From the NCBI GenBank assembly GCA_019636385.1, contig JAHBXT010000003.1:124001-188000 (forward strand): a stretch of DNA of 64,000 nucleotides, given 5' to 3'. Both the position numbers and the translations under genes were made by a program. The notes under the pieces are model-generated. The model worked only from the letters and a program-made list of their open reading frames with translations, ran no database searches and had not been told where the DNA came from. This document shows positions 35,564-44,437 of the stretch, piece after piece. Numbering within the stretch: position 1 is the first letter of the stretch; the number at the start of each line of letters is the position of its first letter. This stretch comes from Pirellulaceae bacterium (GTDB taxonomy: Bacteria > Planctomycetota > Planctomycetia > Pirellulales > Pirellulaceae).

Positions 35564-37351
35564 ATGGCGCTCATAGTTCAGAAGTTTGGCGGCACCAGTG
35601 TGGCTGATCCAGAAAAGATTTTGGCCGCCGCCCGCAAGGCGATCCGCGCTCAACAAGATGGTAATCAAGTCGTAGTCGTCGTCAGCGCGATGGGCCACAA
35701 CACGGACTTGTTAATCGACCTGGCAGCGCAAGTCAGCGATTCACCGCCCGCACGCGAAATGGACATGCTGTTGTCCACAGGCGAGCAAGTTAGCGTCGCA
35801 CTGATGGCCATGGCGGTGCATTCGTTGGGTTCGAAAGCCGTCAGTTTGACCGGTGCGCAAATGGGAATTCACACCGACAGTTCGTTCACCAAGGCGCGCA
35901 TTCGGCGCATCGAAGCTGAACGTATCCGCAAACTACTCAGCGAAGGCAACATCGTCATTGCGGCCGGCTTTCAAGGTATCGACGAAGACTTCAACATCAC
36001 CACCTTAGGCCGTGGCGGTAGCGATACGACCGCCGTGGCTCTGGCTGCGGTACTGCTGGCTGACGCTTGCGAAATTCATACCGATGTCGATGGTGTCTAC
36101 ACCACAGATCCGCGGCAATTGCCGGAAGCTCGGCACATGAGCCAGATCAGTTACGATGAAATGCTGGAGCTAGCTAGCTTGGGCGCAGGCGTCATGCACA
36201 ACCGATCGATTGAATTCGCTAAGAAATACGGAGTACCGATCCATGTGCGAAGTAGTTTCAGCGATACGTTAGGGACTCTGATAGTCAGCGAGAGTGAATC
36301 ACCGACGACAGCTGTGTGTGGTGCGGCTATGACGCGCGATGAAGCGCGGATCACAGTGCAAGGTGTACCCGACGTACCTGGGATGTCCCTTCGCATTTTC
36401 CAATTGTTGGCCGACCATAAAATCGACGTCGACATGATCGTCCAAAACGTGGGAGATGAAAGTCGCGCTGATGTGTCGTTCACGGTACTCAAGCAAGAAC
36501 TGAAAAAAGCCCAGAACGTCATTGATCACGCCGTTCAGTTGGTCGGTGCGACGGGGGCGACGTATGACGATCAAGTTTCCAAGGTCAGCGTGGTGGGACT
36601 GGGCATGGCAGCCCAAACGGGCGTGGCCCGAAAAATGTTCCAAGCCCTGGCCGATGGGAACATCAACATTCAAATGATTACAACCAGCGAAATCAAGATT
36701 TCGGTGCTGGTATCGCGCCAGCAAGCTTCTGCCGCGCTCCGCGCCGTGCATCAATCGTTTGAACTTGGCCAACGACCCGCCGACGCCGTTCAATGGCAGA
36801 CCCTGCCGTCACGTAAGGCCAGCCAGGCCGACCTGGACAAGTTAGTCCATGATCTGCAAGCCGCTGACATGGAGCAGCTACGACTGAGCGATATTAGTTT
36901 GACCGACGATCAGGCGCGGATCACGCTGTCTGGTGTCCCCGACTCGCCTGGACTAGCTGCGGACGTGTTTGGCGCTGTCGCCTCAGCGGGTGTCCTGGTA
37001 GACATGATCGTGCAGAGCTGTGACGGTTATCAAGGAATTACCAGCATCAGCTTCACCATTCCCCGCAATCAATACGATGCCTGCATGCAGGTTGTCGACC
37101 AGCTCAAACAGCAATTCAAAATTGGAAATATCGCGGGCTGTCGCGAAATTAGTAAGTTATCGGTAAGCGGGATTGGCTTGCGTAGCCACACCAGCGTAGC
37201 CATTGGCATGTTTGAAGCATTGGCGTCAGCCGGGGTCAACGTTAACATGATCAACACCAGCGAGTTGCGGGTGAACGTCGTGGTCGACAGTCGCTTCGGG
37301 CAACGCGCTCTCAGCAGCCTAAAAGAACGCTTCAAGAATGCAGTCAGTTAG
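35564..37351 (+). CDS. lysC: aspartate kinase with four ACT domains
   Basis: Aspartokinase phosphorylating aspartate, the entry step to lysine, threonine and methionine. The kinase domain spans about 1-245 with KFGGTS (7-12), FITTLGRGGSDTTA-like TTLGRGGSDTTA and TDVDGVYTTDPR. Four ACT units follow at about 265-345, 345-410, 435-510 and 510-590, two pairs instead of the usual one pair. The duplicated ACT arrangement is known in cyanobacterial enzymes and makes the protein about 190 residues longer than the E. coli-type minimum. Allosteric control by lysine and/or threonine is expected. It is the third gene of the hom-apgM-lysC run, after a 133-bp gap that could hold its own promoter. Confidence 0.93.
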   Translation: MALIVQKFGGTSVADPEKILAAARKAIRAQQDGNQVVVVVSAMGHNTDLLIDLAAQVSDSPPAREMDMLLSTGEQVSVALMAMAVHSLGSKAVSLTGAQMGIHTDSSFTKARIRRIEAERIRKLLSEGNIVIAAGFQGIDEDFNITTLGRGGSDTTAVALAAVLLADACEIHTDVDGVYTTDPRQLPEARHMSQISYDEMLELASLGAGVMHNRSIEFAKKYGVPIHVRSSFSDTLGTLIVSESESPTTAVCGAAMTRDEARITVQGVPDVPGMSLRIFQLLADHKIDVDMIVQNVGDESRADVSFTVLKQELKKAQNVIDHAVQLVGATGATYDDQVSKVSVVGLGMAAQTGVARKMFQALADGNINIQMITTSEIKISVLVSRQQASAALRAVHQSFELGQRPADAVQWQTLPSRKASQADLDKLVHDLQAADMEQLRLSDISLTDDQARITLSGVPDSPGLAADVFGAVASAGVLVDMIVQSCDGYQGITSISFTIPRNQYDACMQVVDQLKQQFKIGNIAGCREISKLSVSGIGLRSHTSVAIGMFEALASAGVNVNMINTSELRVNVVVDSRFGQRALSSLKERFKNAVS

Positions 37352-37359
37352 GCGATGTT

Positions 37360-39042
37360 CTACTGTGGTAGCTTGTCGTTGAGCCGCGCCAATTTGGCTT
37401 GCACGACTTTCCATTGCTTGACGATTTCACTCACTACCTGAGCCCCCGGCTGGGCATCGTCAGGACGCACGATTTTACCTCGGCTCGGCTGCGCGGCTGC
37501 CACTGATGTCGACCGCGTTATGGCCTGCGTCGCCGGTTGATCGAGTTCGACGTTTTCGACCAGCAGTTTGTGACCCGAGATCAATTTCCGCATGGCTGCG
37601 GATACTTGCTCGATGATTTGCGGCAGGCCACTCAGCATCGGATCCATGGTGGCCGACTTAACCAATGCAAAACTGCCGCTGGTCAGCACACATTGGCAAG
37701 CGCAGGGAGTGTTTGTGGGTGCAACGCCGTCGCGCATTGGCTGAGCGGACTGTTGCCAAACTTGGTTGACGACCGTCGAGTAGGGTGGGATCGAAGAGGA
37801 TTTCAATTCTATCACGATCCAGCGATCGCTGGAGACGCGGTAGACAATTTGGCGCAAGTCCGCTGCGCTTTGCAATTGTGCATTCAACAGTTCGGTACTC
37901 TGCTCGGTGGCGCGGACCGCGTAGATTGAGACGCGACAAGGACCAACTACTGTTTGACGGTTGGCATTTTGGAAAATCCAACTGCGTACCAAACTGGCCA
38001 CCTCGTCGATAGGCAGTGCGAGGCTAATGACATTGCCCCCTCCGGCGCAAATGTGTGCCGACAGACTGCCTCCCAGCGACCGCACAAGTGACTTGGCAAT
38101 GTGCAATCCGGAATCGGCTAGTTCCAAGACGTCTTCGCTGGTGTCATTGGCAATCTTCAACAGGCGCGACGGCATTTCCGGTCCTTGATCCTCTATGGAA
38201 ATAACCAAACGTTGCGATTGAAGGTGGTGCCAAGCTGCCGTGATGGAAATCGTATCATTTGCGCGGCAGGAAGTGACCGTGCCCACAAGCAAGTGGAATA
38301 GTGCTCGGCTGAGCCGCTGGTAATCTGTGTACAACAGCGGCAAGTCGTCATTCCAGCCTTGCCAAGTCAACTGCACTGACTTGGCATCAGCGATCGTGTC
38401 AAACGTCCTTGCCAGTACAGACCGCCAATTTTGAGGATGAAAACGACGACGTATAAGCGGACTGGATGAACTGTTCGAACCGGGCTGGAAGTGAGCGATT
38501 TGCTTGGCCCATTGGGTCACCAACTGAATCTGTGTATTGGCAGCGGACAGGTATTGCGAATCTTCTCGCGACAGATGGCCACTATATGCCACTCGAGTTT
38601 TTAGGGCATCCAGAATGTGCTGGGCAGCTACAAGGGGACTCGTGATTTGATCTGCAAAGTCGATTTCTCTTGGCTGCGGATTAGCACACGTGGATAGGTC
38701 CGGATGCGAGCTAGCTGTAGCCAAGAAAGGCTCCGGCTGTGGGTGTTCCGCATGCGCTTGGGGACGCCCCTCTACCGATCGTCGGGCCGCGTGTGGGAGA
38801 TGTGGAGCTAGGGCTGAATGAGGTGCGTGAAGCCGGCCCTGCAGCGGATTATCCAGCGACCGGCGGCCTGGGCTATTGGACTCGGTAGCTCCGGCAACTT
38901 GAATTGTAGGTTCACAGCTGGCTGGTTGCCTGCCCTGAACGGTGCCGGTGGTGATCTGCCCAGTGGCTATCACCCTCGAAGTCGGTTGGACGTTGACCTG
39001 CAGGTAGTGACGTGATGGTTGATGCGCATTGGAGCTATTCAT
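37360..39042 (-). CDS. degenerate histidine-kinase-like protein
   Basis: Protein of 560 residues. Residues 1-130 are low-complexity (Gln, Pro, Ser, His-rich). About 130-190 resemble a HisKA helical hairpin but lack the HE.xTP phosphoacceptor box. About 235-350 form a GHKL ATPase-like domain with IEDQGPEMP (G1-like) and DSGLHIAKSLVRSLGGSL (G2-like), in which the N-box asparagine is replaced (LFHLLVGTVTSC). The C-terminal 210 residues match nothing I recognise. No membrane segment is present. It may be a pseudokinase or an ATP-independent sensor scaffold. It is convergent with lysC with 8 bp between stops. Confidence 0.65.
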   Translation of the reverse strand: MNSSNAHQPSRHYLQVNVQPTSRVIATGQITTGTVQGRQPASCEPTIQVAGATESNSPGRRSLDNPLQGRLHAPHSALAPHLPHAARRSVEGRPQAHAEHPQPEPFLATASSHPDLSTCANPQPREIDFADQITSPLVAAQHILDALKTRVAYSGHLSREDSQYLSAANTQIQLVTQWAKQIAHFQPGSNSSSSPLIRRRFHPQNWRSVLARTFDTIADAKSVQLTWQGWNDDLPLLYTDYQRLSRALFHLLVGTVTSCRANDTISITAAWHHLQSQRLVISIEDQGPEMPSRLLKIANDTSEDVLELADSGLHIAKSLVRSLGGSLSAHICAGGGNVISLALPIDEVASLVRSWIFQNANRQTVVGPCRVSIYAVRATEQSTELLNAQLQSAADLRQIVYRVSSDRWIVIELKSSSIPPYSTVVNQVWQQSAQPMRDGVAPTNTPCACQCVLTSGSFALVKSATMDPMLSGLPQIIEQVSAAMRKLISGHKLLVENVELDQPATQAITRSTSVAAAQPSRGKIVRPDDAQPGAQVVSEIVKQWKVVQAKLARLNDKLPQ

Positions 39043-39319
39043 GGCCTACATCCTTGTTACCCCTCGAACACAGCCACTTCGTCATGGCAGAGCCCATGCG
39101 ATTTAGAATCTTCACGGACAGGCCAGAATAGCTGCTGAGAAAAACGGATTCGAAGACATCCTGAGTCAAACCGGACGTCTGTGCAGCTAGGTTATCGGGT
39201 CAAATGCAGGCAATGTCCAGCTGCAGGTAGCGGCGGCTTCCACAAACGCAGGTCAGTCTACTAACGGTAACGCTTGTAGCGTTTGTTGGACCATGCCGGG
39301 CCAGGGCACTTCGATGCAA

Positions 39320-39946
39320 TCACCAGCGATAATGGCGTTGATAGACTGGGTGGGGCCGCGGCGAATTGCTGTAGATCACTGGTTGCTCGTGAATGACGGT
39401 GCCGCGGTGAGTAGGGGTTGGATGAGCGTAACCGGGAGCGGTCGTAGACTGTCCCGCCAGTGGCGCAGTCTGCATGGCTGTTAAAACCGTATCACTGACA
39501 CCTTGCTGGTGCAATGAAATGATGTCATTCACCTCCAATCGTCGCTGCATACCACGCGCATTGATCTGAGCGATGATGACCGATTCTGCCAGGCCGCTAC
39601 GGGTCATCGACAGGACATCGGTGGTAGTGACGCCCGATTGTACAACCGCTTGTTGTTGGGCGTAGAATTGCTGCTGTTGATTGTGCAGGGCTTGTTGATG
39701 AGCCTGATGTTGTCGAGTTTGCTGGTTGTCGTACGAACGGCCCATCATGCCGCCCGCCACAGCACCAACGGCCCCACCGATCAGCGCGCCGCCAGTAGTT
39801 TTTTGACTCTGCTTGCCAATCAAGCCACCGATGACCGCGCCCGTAGCACCTCCGACAACGGCACCCTGCGTTGTGTAGCGCTGGGCCCAGCAGGAGTTCA
39901 GCGACGCCATGCTAGCAATTACTACTAAACTAATGCGCAAAATCAT
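39320..39946 (-). CDS. glycine-zipper outer-membrane-associated protein
   Basis: Exported protein of 208 residues from the ATG at 39946. A signal peptide covers about 1-22 (ends SLNSCWAQ), then comes a glycine zipper at about 25-65 with repeated GGATGAVIGGLIG and GGALIGGAVGAVAGG. Next is a Gln/His-rich linker (about 66-100) and a C-terminal domain with LSMTRSGLAESVIIAQINARG, a small fold seen in related envelope proteins. The Cys in NSCWAQ might be a lipobox. Glycine zippers insert in or attach to membranes. An ATG at 39994 would place a second, poorer N-terminus before the signal. No partner gene is nearby. Confidence 0.7.
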   Translation of the reverse strand: MILRISLVVIASMASLNSCWAQRYTTQGAVVGGATGAVIGGLIGKQSQKTTGGALIGGAVGAVAGGMMGRSYDNQQTRQHQAHQQALHNQQQQFYAQQQAVVQSGVTTTDVLSMTRSGLAESVIIAQINARGMQRRLEVNDIISLHQQGVSDTVLTAMQTAPLAGQSTTAPGYAHPTPTHRGTVIHEQPVIYSNSPRPHPVYQRHYRW

Positions 39947-40047
39947 TTCCGGCGCTCTCGCAATTGACAATGAAGATCTGACCAACCAAGCCACTTGTCT
40001 AGATCGTCATAACGAAGCGGCAATCTCAAGTAAACTGCGGTTGTGGC

Positions 40048-40869
40048 TTAGCTTAATCCGACGTCCAGGCACATCATCACGATAAAGCCGCCCATGAAGC
40101 CCAACGTAGCCACGTCGGTGTATTTATCGCGCTGCGTTTCCGGGATCACCTCTTCGACAACCACGTAGATCATGGCTCCAGCCGCAAAAGACAGCGCGTA
40201 GGGCAGCACAGGCTGGAAGAACATTACGGCCACGGCTCCGGCCACTCCAGCGATCGGTTCCACGATTGCGCTCAATTGGCCATACCAAAACGATCGCAGG
40301 CGCGAAACGCCCTCGCGTCTCAGAGGCATGGCCACAGCAACACCCTCTGGAAAATTCTGGATTCCGATACCTATGGCCAAAGCCACTGCAGCTCCGAGTG
40401 AAGCTTCGGGTAATCCCAACGCGGCACCTCCAAACAGCACCCCTACCGCCAAACCTTCCGGAATGTTGTGCAGTGTGATGGCCAAGATCAACAGGGTTGT
40501 GCGATGCCAATTGGTGCTTATTCCCTCGGCGTCCTTCGCTGGGAAATTGATGTGCAGGTGCGGCAGCAGCTTATCCAGTCCATACATGAACATGGCACCC
40601 AGTGCAAAGCCGATCGCGGCAGGCAACCAACCGGGAACTCCTTGCTGCTGAGCTAATTCAATCGACGGCGACAGCAGCGACCAGTAACTGGCTGCAATCA
40701 TCACGCCCCCAGTAAACCCGAGTAGTCCATCAAACAGTGACCTGTGCACGGTCTTGAACGGAAACACCAAAGCCGCGCCCAGGGCCGTCATCAGCCACGT
40801 AAACAGGGTCGCCAACAATGCGGCCACGACCGGACCACGATCGTTTAAGAATTCATTTAGCCACTCCAT
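40048..40869 (-). CDS. ZIP-family metal transporter
   Basis: Divalent metal (zinc/iron) uptake protein of the ZIP/ZupT family, 273 residues and eight predicted membrane helices. The binding helices are intact: HNIPEGLAVG (134-143) in TM4 and QNFPEGVAVA (171-180) in TM5, supplying His134, Asn135, Glu138, Gln171, Asn172 and Glu175. VVEEVIPE near 237-244 gives the acidic TM7/8 pair. The cytoplasmic loop at about 103-125 has a few His residues (LPHLHINF), as is usual for the variable loop. The ATG at 40869 is preferred to the GTG at 40872. It has no operon partner. Confidence 0.9.
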   Translation of the reverse strand: MEWLNEFLNDRGPVVAALLATLFTWLMTALGAALVFPFKTVHRSLFDGLLGFTGGVMIAASYWSLLSPSIELAQQQGVPGWLPAAIGFALGAMFMYGLDKLLPHLHINFPAKDAEGISTNWHRTTLLILAITLHNIPEGLAVGVLFGGAALGLPEASLGAAVALAIGIGIQNFPEGVAVAMPLRREGVSRLRSFWYGQLSAIVEPIAGVAGAVAVMFFQPVLPYALSFAAGAMIYVVVEEVIPETQRDKYTDVATLGFMGGFIVMMCLDVGLS

Positions 40870-41070
40870 CACAGCATCTCACGTAGCGCCTAGGTTCGGC
40901 AAAGCATGTTGGCCGGCACAGCGATGGTCACGACGGCGCAATTGTCGTTCATCAGGCACAGCCGCCCGCCAAGCGGCACAAATGTTAGCCTAAGCTAACT
41001 TTTGACGCGTGTCAAGTGGAAATGCCCCATACCCACTACTCAGGTCCTGGTGCCAGGCCTATGCCGATCC

Positions 41071-43992
41071 TTACTCTGTGTTATCCGTGGGCTGGAGGTC
41101 CGCGTCAAATTGCGGATCGTATGCCTGGGCAACCGCGCTGTCCTCGCTGACATAGGCGGCAATCGGCGAAGGGGGCAAGGTGTCTGATGTGGCCAGTTCC
41201 AGCGGCAGCGGATTGCGGCCTTCAGCTAAATGCGCGTTCAGTACTTGCTGGCGAAATTGTTGCTGGTTGGTGGTCAATCCGTAGTTAAGAACGGCATCGC
41301 TCAATCGGCCCCCGAGGGTGTCAGCGCGTATCGGTCCTGGGTCAATCCACAGTCCTTCGGCATCCAGTTCCATGGTACCTAAGTTCAAATCCAGTACTCG
41401 TCTCAGCGCCTCGTAGTTGACGAAAATTCCGATCAACTCGCTTTGCGTCAACAACAGATCGTTCAGTGCGGTAATCGTGTCGCGGGCAGCCGTGGGCGAC
41501 ACGACCCCCAGCGTTTCATTGATCTGCCGGACATCTTCATTGACGCTAATCTGTTGTGCCGCCGTTTGAACGGCAAAACGTTGGAGTTCAAACGCCAATT
41601 GCCGTTGGCGAATGGTGCGCAACGTGGTCCGCATTCCCTGCCACACACTATCCTCGAAGCGATAGTAAGCACGCTTAGCCTGCTGGTACTCGATGAGTGC
41701 TTGTCGATAATTGTTGCGCTCTTGCAAACGCGTGATCGGCGCATCCCACTGTAATCCCATAGTCATGCGACCTGTCGAACCGCGCAGTGCAAGCGGATTG
41801 GGGCCATAGTTTTGCAGATCGCCACTAATTGTGAGATCGAGAAAGCTTTCCAATTCATCAGCCACTACTTCGATGACTCGCCATCGGTTTACCAAGGCTG
41901 CACGATTATTGAGCCAATCATGGCGATTGACGCGAGCGATTTCTACCGCGTCGCGAGTGTCGATATCGACTTCGGGCAGTAGCACGGATTCGGTCCGGGC
42001 CCGAGCCTGTAGCAGTTGTATCGCCAGCACATCATCGCTCATCGCCGCAACAGAATCTTGAATGCCTAAAACCACGTCTGTGCTGATAGCCTCAAATCGC
42101 TGGCTGTCGTCAGCAAATTTGTAGAGGCCATCAGAAATTTCTTGGATGCGTTGCTCCAGCTGCGCACCCGCCCGAGCATGTTCTTCAAACCGCTGCTCAA
42201 ATCTATCAAGGTCGCTCGCAAGTTGATCTGGCAATTCCTCCAAGCCTTCACCGTCCAGGAATGAAAAATTTAGCGCGCCGGTCGGCAGGATCGTGCACAC
42301 CACGCCTTGTTCAGAGCGAGTGATTTCAAGCAGGCGATCGAGTTGCCGACGCCGCTGGGGAATGGCGGCGCGAAGTGTGGCGATGTCCGCGCGGATCTGC
42401 GGCAAGTCAGTTCCGACGATGGTTTCGCGAATCTGTCTGAGCGGCTTGAGCCTGTTTGCGAGTTCCGTCAGTTGATTTGTCAGCGATGGCGTCGCCGCCA
42501 AGGCTCGGAAGGAAGCGCCACTCTGTGCGTCGATTTCGGTGCGGCTAAGTTCCAAAATCTGCGAACTGTTTTCGCCGACTACGACTCGCACGGCAGCCAA
42601 CTGGCTGCGCCGTTCACGCAACTGTTGCGATACCAGTTTGAATTGATCCAACATGGGATCGCTAATCTCGACGCACAAATACGGCGGCAGCCCCAATGTG
42701 CCTTTGAAGTTGTCCAAAGAATCTTCGAAAGCGGCACGCGACTGCAGGAGGTTCGTCTGCTGGTTGTAGATATTTTGCAGTGCCTGCACCACCTGGAGCT
42801 TTTGCTGTGGAATCGCGCTTTGGCTTTTCGGAACCGTCGTTAATTGTTCGTTGTAGCTATCCAGAAGTTGCAAATAGACTTCCGTCAGTTGCGTTACCGT
42901 TTCCTGTTGATTCGCAATCTGTAGTTGGTCTTGCAGTAGTCCGAAGAAGCCCCGAGCACCGGGGATGTTGTTGCCGGCCAATCCCCCCAGGCCAGTGCCA
43001 GTATTGCCGGTACCCAGAGTGCCAAAACCACCACCCAAGCCGGTAAAGCCGCCGAAGCCGGCTCCACCAAACACACCACCACGCCGTTGGGGCTGAGTAT
43101 CGGGATTGAGCCCTACGGCCACTTGGACGTAGAAAGCTCGCCGATAACGCTCGAAGGCCCGAATGTTGGCCAACAACGTGCGCTCGGCCAGAGTTAAACG
43201 TTCAAGGACAATATCGCGTCCAGCTTGTCGTAGCAGCGGCTGCACCAGCGAGAAATCCAGCAACGTGCGTGAGGATTGCGAATTGGGGCCTGCGATTTGC
43301 CAAGTGATGTCGTTGGCTAGTCCAACCACCAAGTCGGCGCCGGTTGCAAATCTTTTTTGCATTGCCCAATCGCGACGACCGACGCTGTTAGGGCCGGTTG
43401 ACCAAGTGCTGGTGCTGCCCGGAATGACCGCATTGTTGCGATATGGACCGGTCGTATTGTAGCCGGCTCGCCAGCCGCCGAAGAACTGCGAATCAAACCT
43501 GAATCGTTCGCTGGACACATCCAAGGCCGACAGGTACACCTCTTCCACGTTGCGCTGGTAGTTGGGAGAATGCAGTAATGCAAGTCGCACGGCTTGCTCC
43601 AGATTCAGCACCAGCACACCGCGCTGATCCAACGGCAGGCAACTCACCCAATCCGGGTTCTCTGCTTGGTTGGTGCGACCATTGGCTTCCCAGAGTGGAT
43701 ATCCCTTTTTCTTATCGACCATACGCATATAGCGGTTGGCCTGAGGATCGTCTTCGGGCATCGGTGGCCGATCCGGATTGAACGGGTCGAACATCCGGCT
43801 CTGCGGATCAACCTGAATGTTGATCGGAGTTGCATTCGCCTCGCAGCTTTCGAGCCGCTTTTCTTCCAGCAAGTACTGGACTTCACGATCCGTCTTGGCG
43901 CGATAGCCCTTGCGGCTGCAGCCCGGCCATGTTCCAACTGCGCACAGTAGGCCGACCAGAATCAGGGCAGACTTCCAAACGAAATTATTCAT
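41071..43992 (-). CDS. large TolC-like outer-membrane efflux protein
   Basis: TolC/OEP-family outer-membrane component of a secretion or efflux system. From the ATG at 43992 the protein has 973 residues, about twice the usual TolC. The signal ends at GTWPGCSRKG, which looks like a lipoprotein site. The two OEP halves are about 100-300 and 640-860, with long heptad-rich helices and the domain signature SLVQPLLRQAGRD. Between them lie a Gly-rich tract (about 300-340, repeated GGFG/GLGG/GTG) and an extended coiled coil (about 370-620). The tail after 870 is variable. No inner-membrane pump or adaptor lies next to it in the window. The Gly-rich insert is unusual and may be a surface loop. Confidence 0.8.
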   Translation of the reverse strand: MNNFVWKSALILVGLLCAVGTWPGCSRKGYRAKTDREVQYLLEEKRLESCEANATPINIQVDPQSRMFDPFNPDRPPMPEDDPQANRYMRMVDKKKGYPLWEANGRTNQAENPDWVSCLPLDQRGVLVLNLEQAVRLALLHSPNYQRNVEEVYLSALDVSSERFRFDSQFFGGWRAGYNTTGPYRNNAVIPGSTSTWSTGPNSVGRRDWAMQKRFATGADLVVGLANDITWQIAGPNSQSSRTLLDFSLVQPLLRQAGRDIVLERLTLAERTLLANIRAFERYRRAFYVQVAVGLNPDTQPQRRGGVFGGAGFGGFTGLGGGFGTLGTGNTGTGLGGLAGNNIPGARGFFGLLQDQLQIANQQETVTQLTEVYLQLLDSYNEQLTTVPKSQSAIPQQKLQVVQALQNIYNQQTNLLQSRAAFEDSLDNFKGTLGLPPYLCVEISDPMLDQFKLVSQQLRERRSQLAAVRVVVGENSSQILELSRTEIDAQSGASFRALAATPSLTNQLTELANRLKPLRQIRETIVGTDLPQIRADIATLRAAIPQRRRQLDRLLEITRSEQGVVCTILPTGALNFSFLDGEGLEELPDQLASDLDRFEQRFEEHARAGAQLEQRIQEISDGLYKFADDSQRFEAISTDVVLGIQDSVAAMSDDVLAIQLLQARARTESVLLPEVDIDTRDAVEIARVNRHDWLNNRAALVNRWRVIEVVADELESFLDLTISGDLQNYGPNPLALRGSTGRMTMGLQWDAPITRLQERNNYRQALIEYQQAKRAYYRFEDSVWQGMRTTLRTIRQRQLAFELQRFAVQTAAQQISVNEDVRQINETLGVVSPTAARDTITALNDLLLTQSELIGIFVNYEALRRVLDLNLGTMELDAEGLWIDPGPIRADTLGGRLSDAVLNYGLTTNQQQFRQQVLNAHLAEGRNPLPLELATSDTLPPSPIAAYVSEDSAVAQAYDPQFDADLQPTDNTE

Positions 43993-44437
43993 GGGCTGTC
44001 CACAGCGGAAAACTCGACGAACTCTTGCTGGCATTGGCTACGCAGCCGTATTCCTTGTCTTGGTTCGGGTTTTGCTGGAACTAGGGATAAATCCGAATGT
44101 TTTGGGCGTTCCAATTATCCTGGCTTACCAACTTGCTGTATGAGAATGGATGAGTAGCCCCGCCTTACATCGTCCGCTCCCGTAGACGGGAAAATCGCCT
44201 GGCAAACCCAAAAGTTGAACGTAAATAGATGCGAAATGGCTGCGGCCGAAGTACACTGAAAGCTTGCAAATTTGTAGCGTTCATCCCGTTGCCAACCGCC
44301 TGCTGCCAATTGACCCGCTTAAGGGAGCGTATAGGGGTGGCGGTCGGACGCTTCATTGACTGCATTGATGGTGCAAGGGTTCGGTCGTAGCGAGAATCAA
44401 GTCGACTTACTTATCGTTAGCAGGATTGCGACTAGCC
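43993..44437. other. intergenic region between divergent genes
   Basis: 445 bp between the TolC-like gene (leftward) and the membrane/coiled-coil gene (rightward). Both promoters must lie here, but no pair of hexamers stands out. No repeat, hairpin or credible ORF was seen. Confidence 0.45.
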
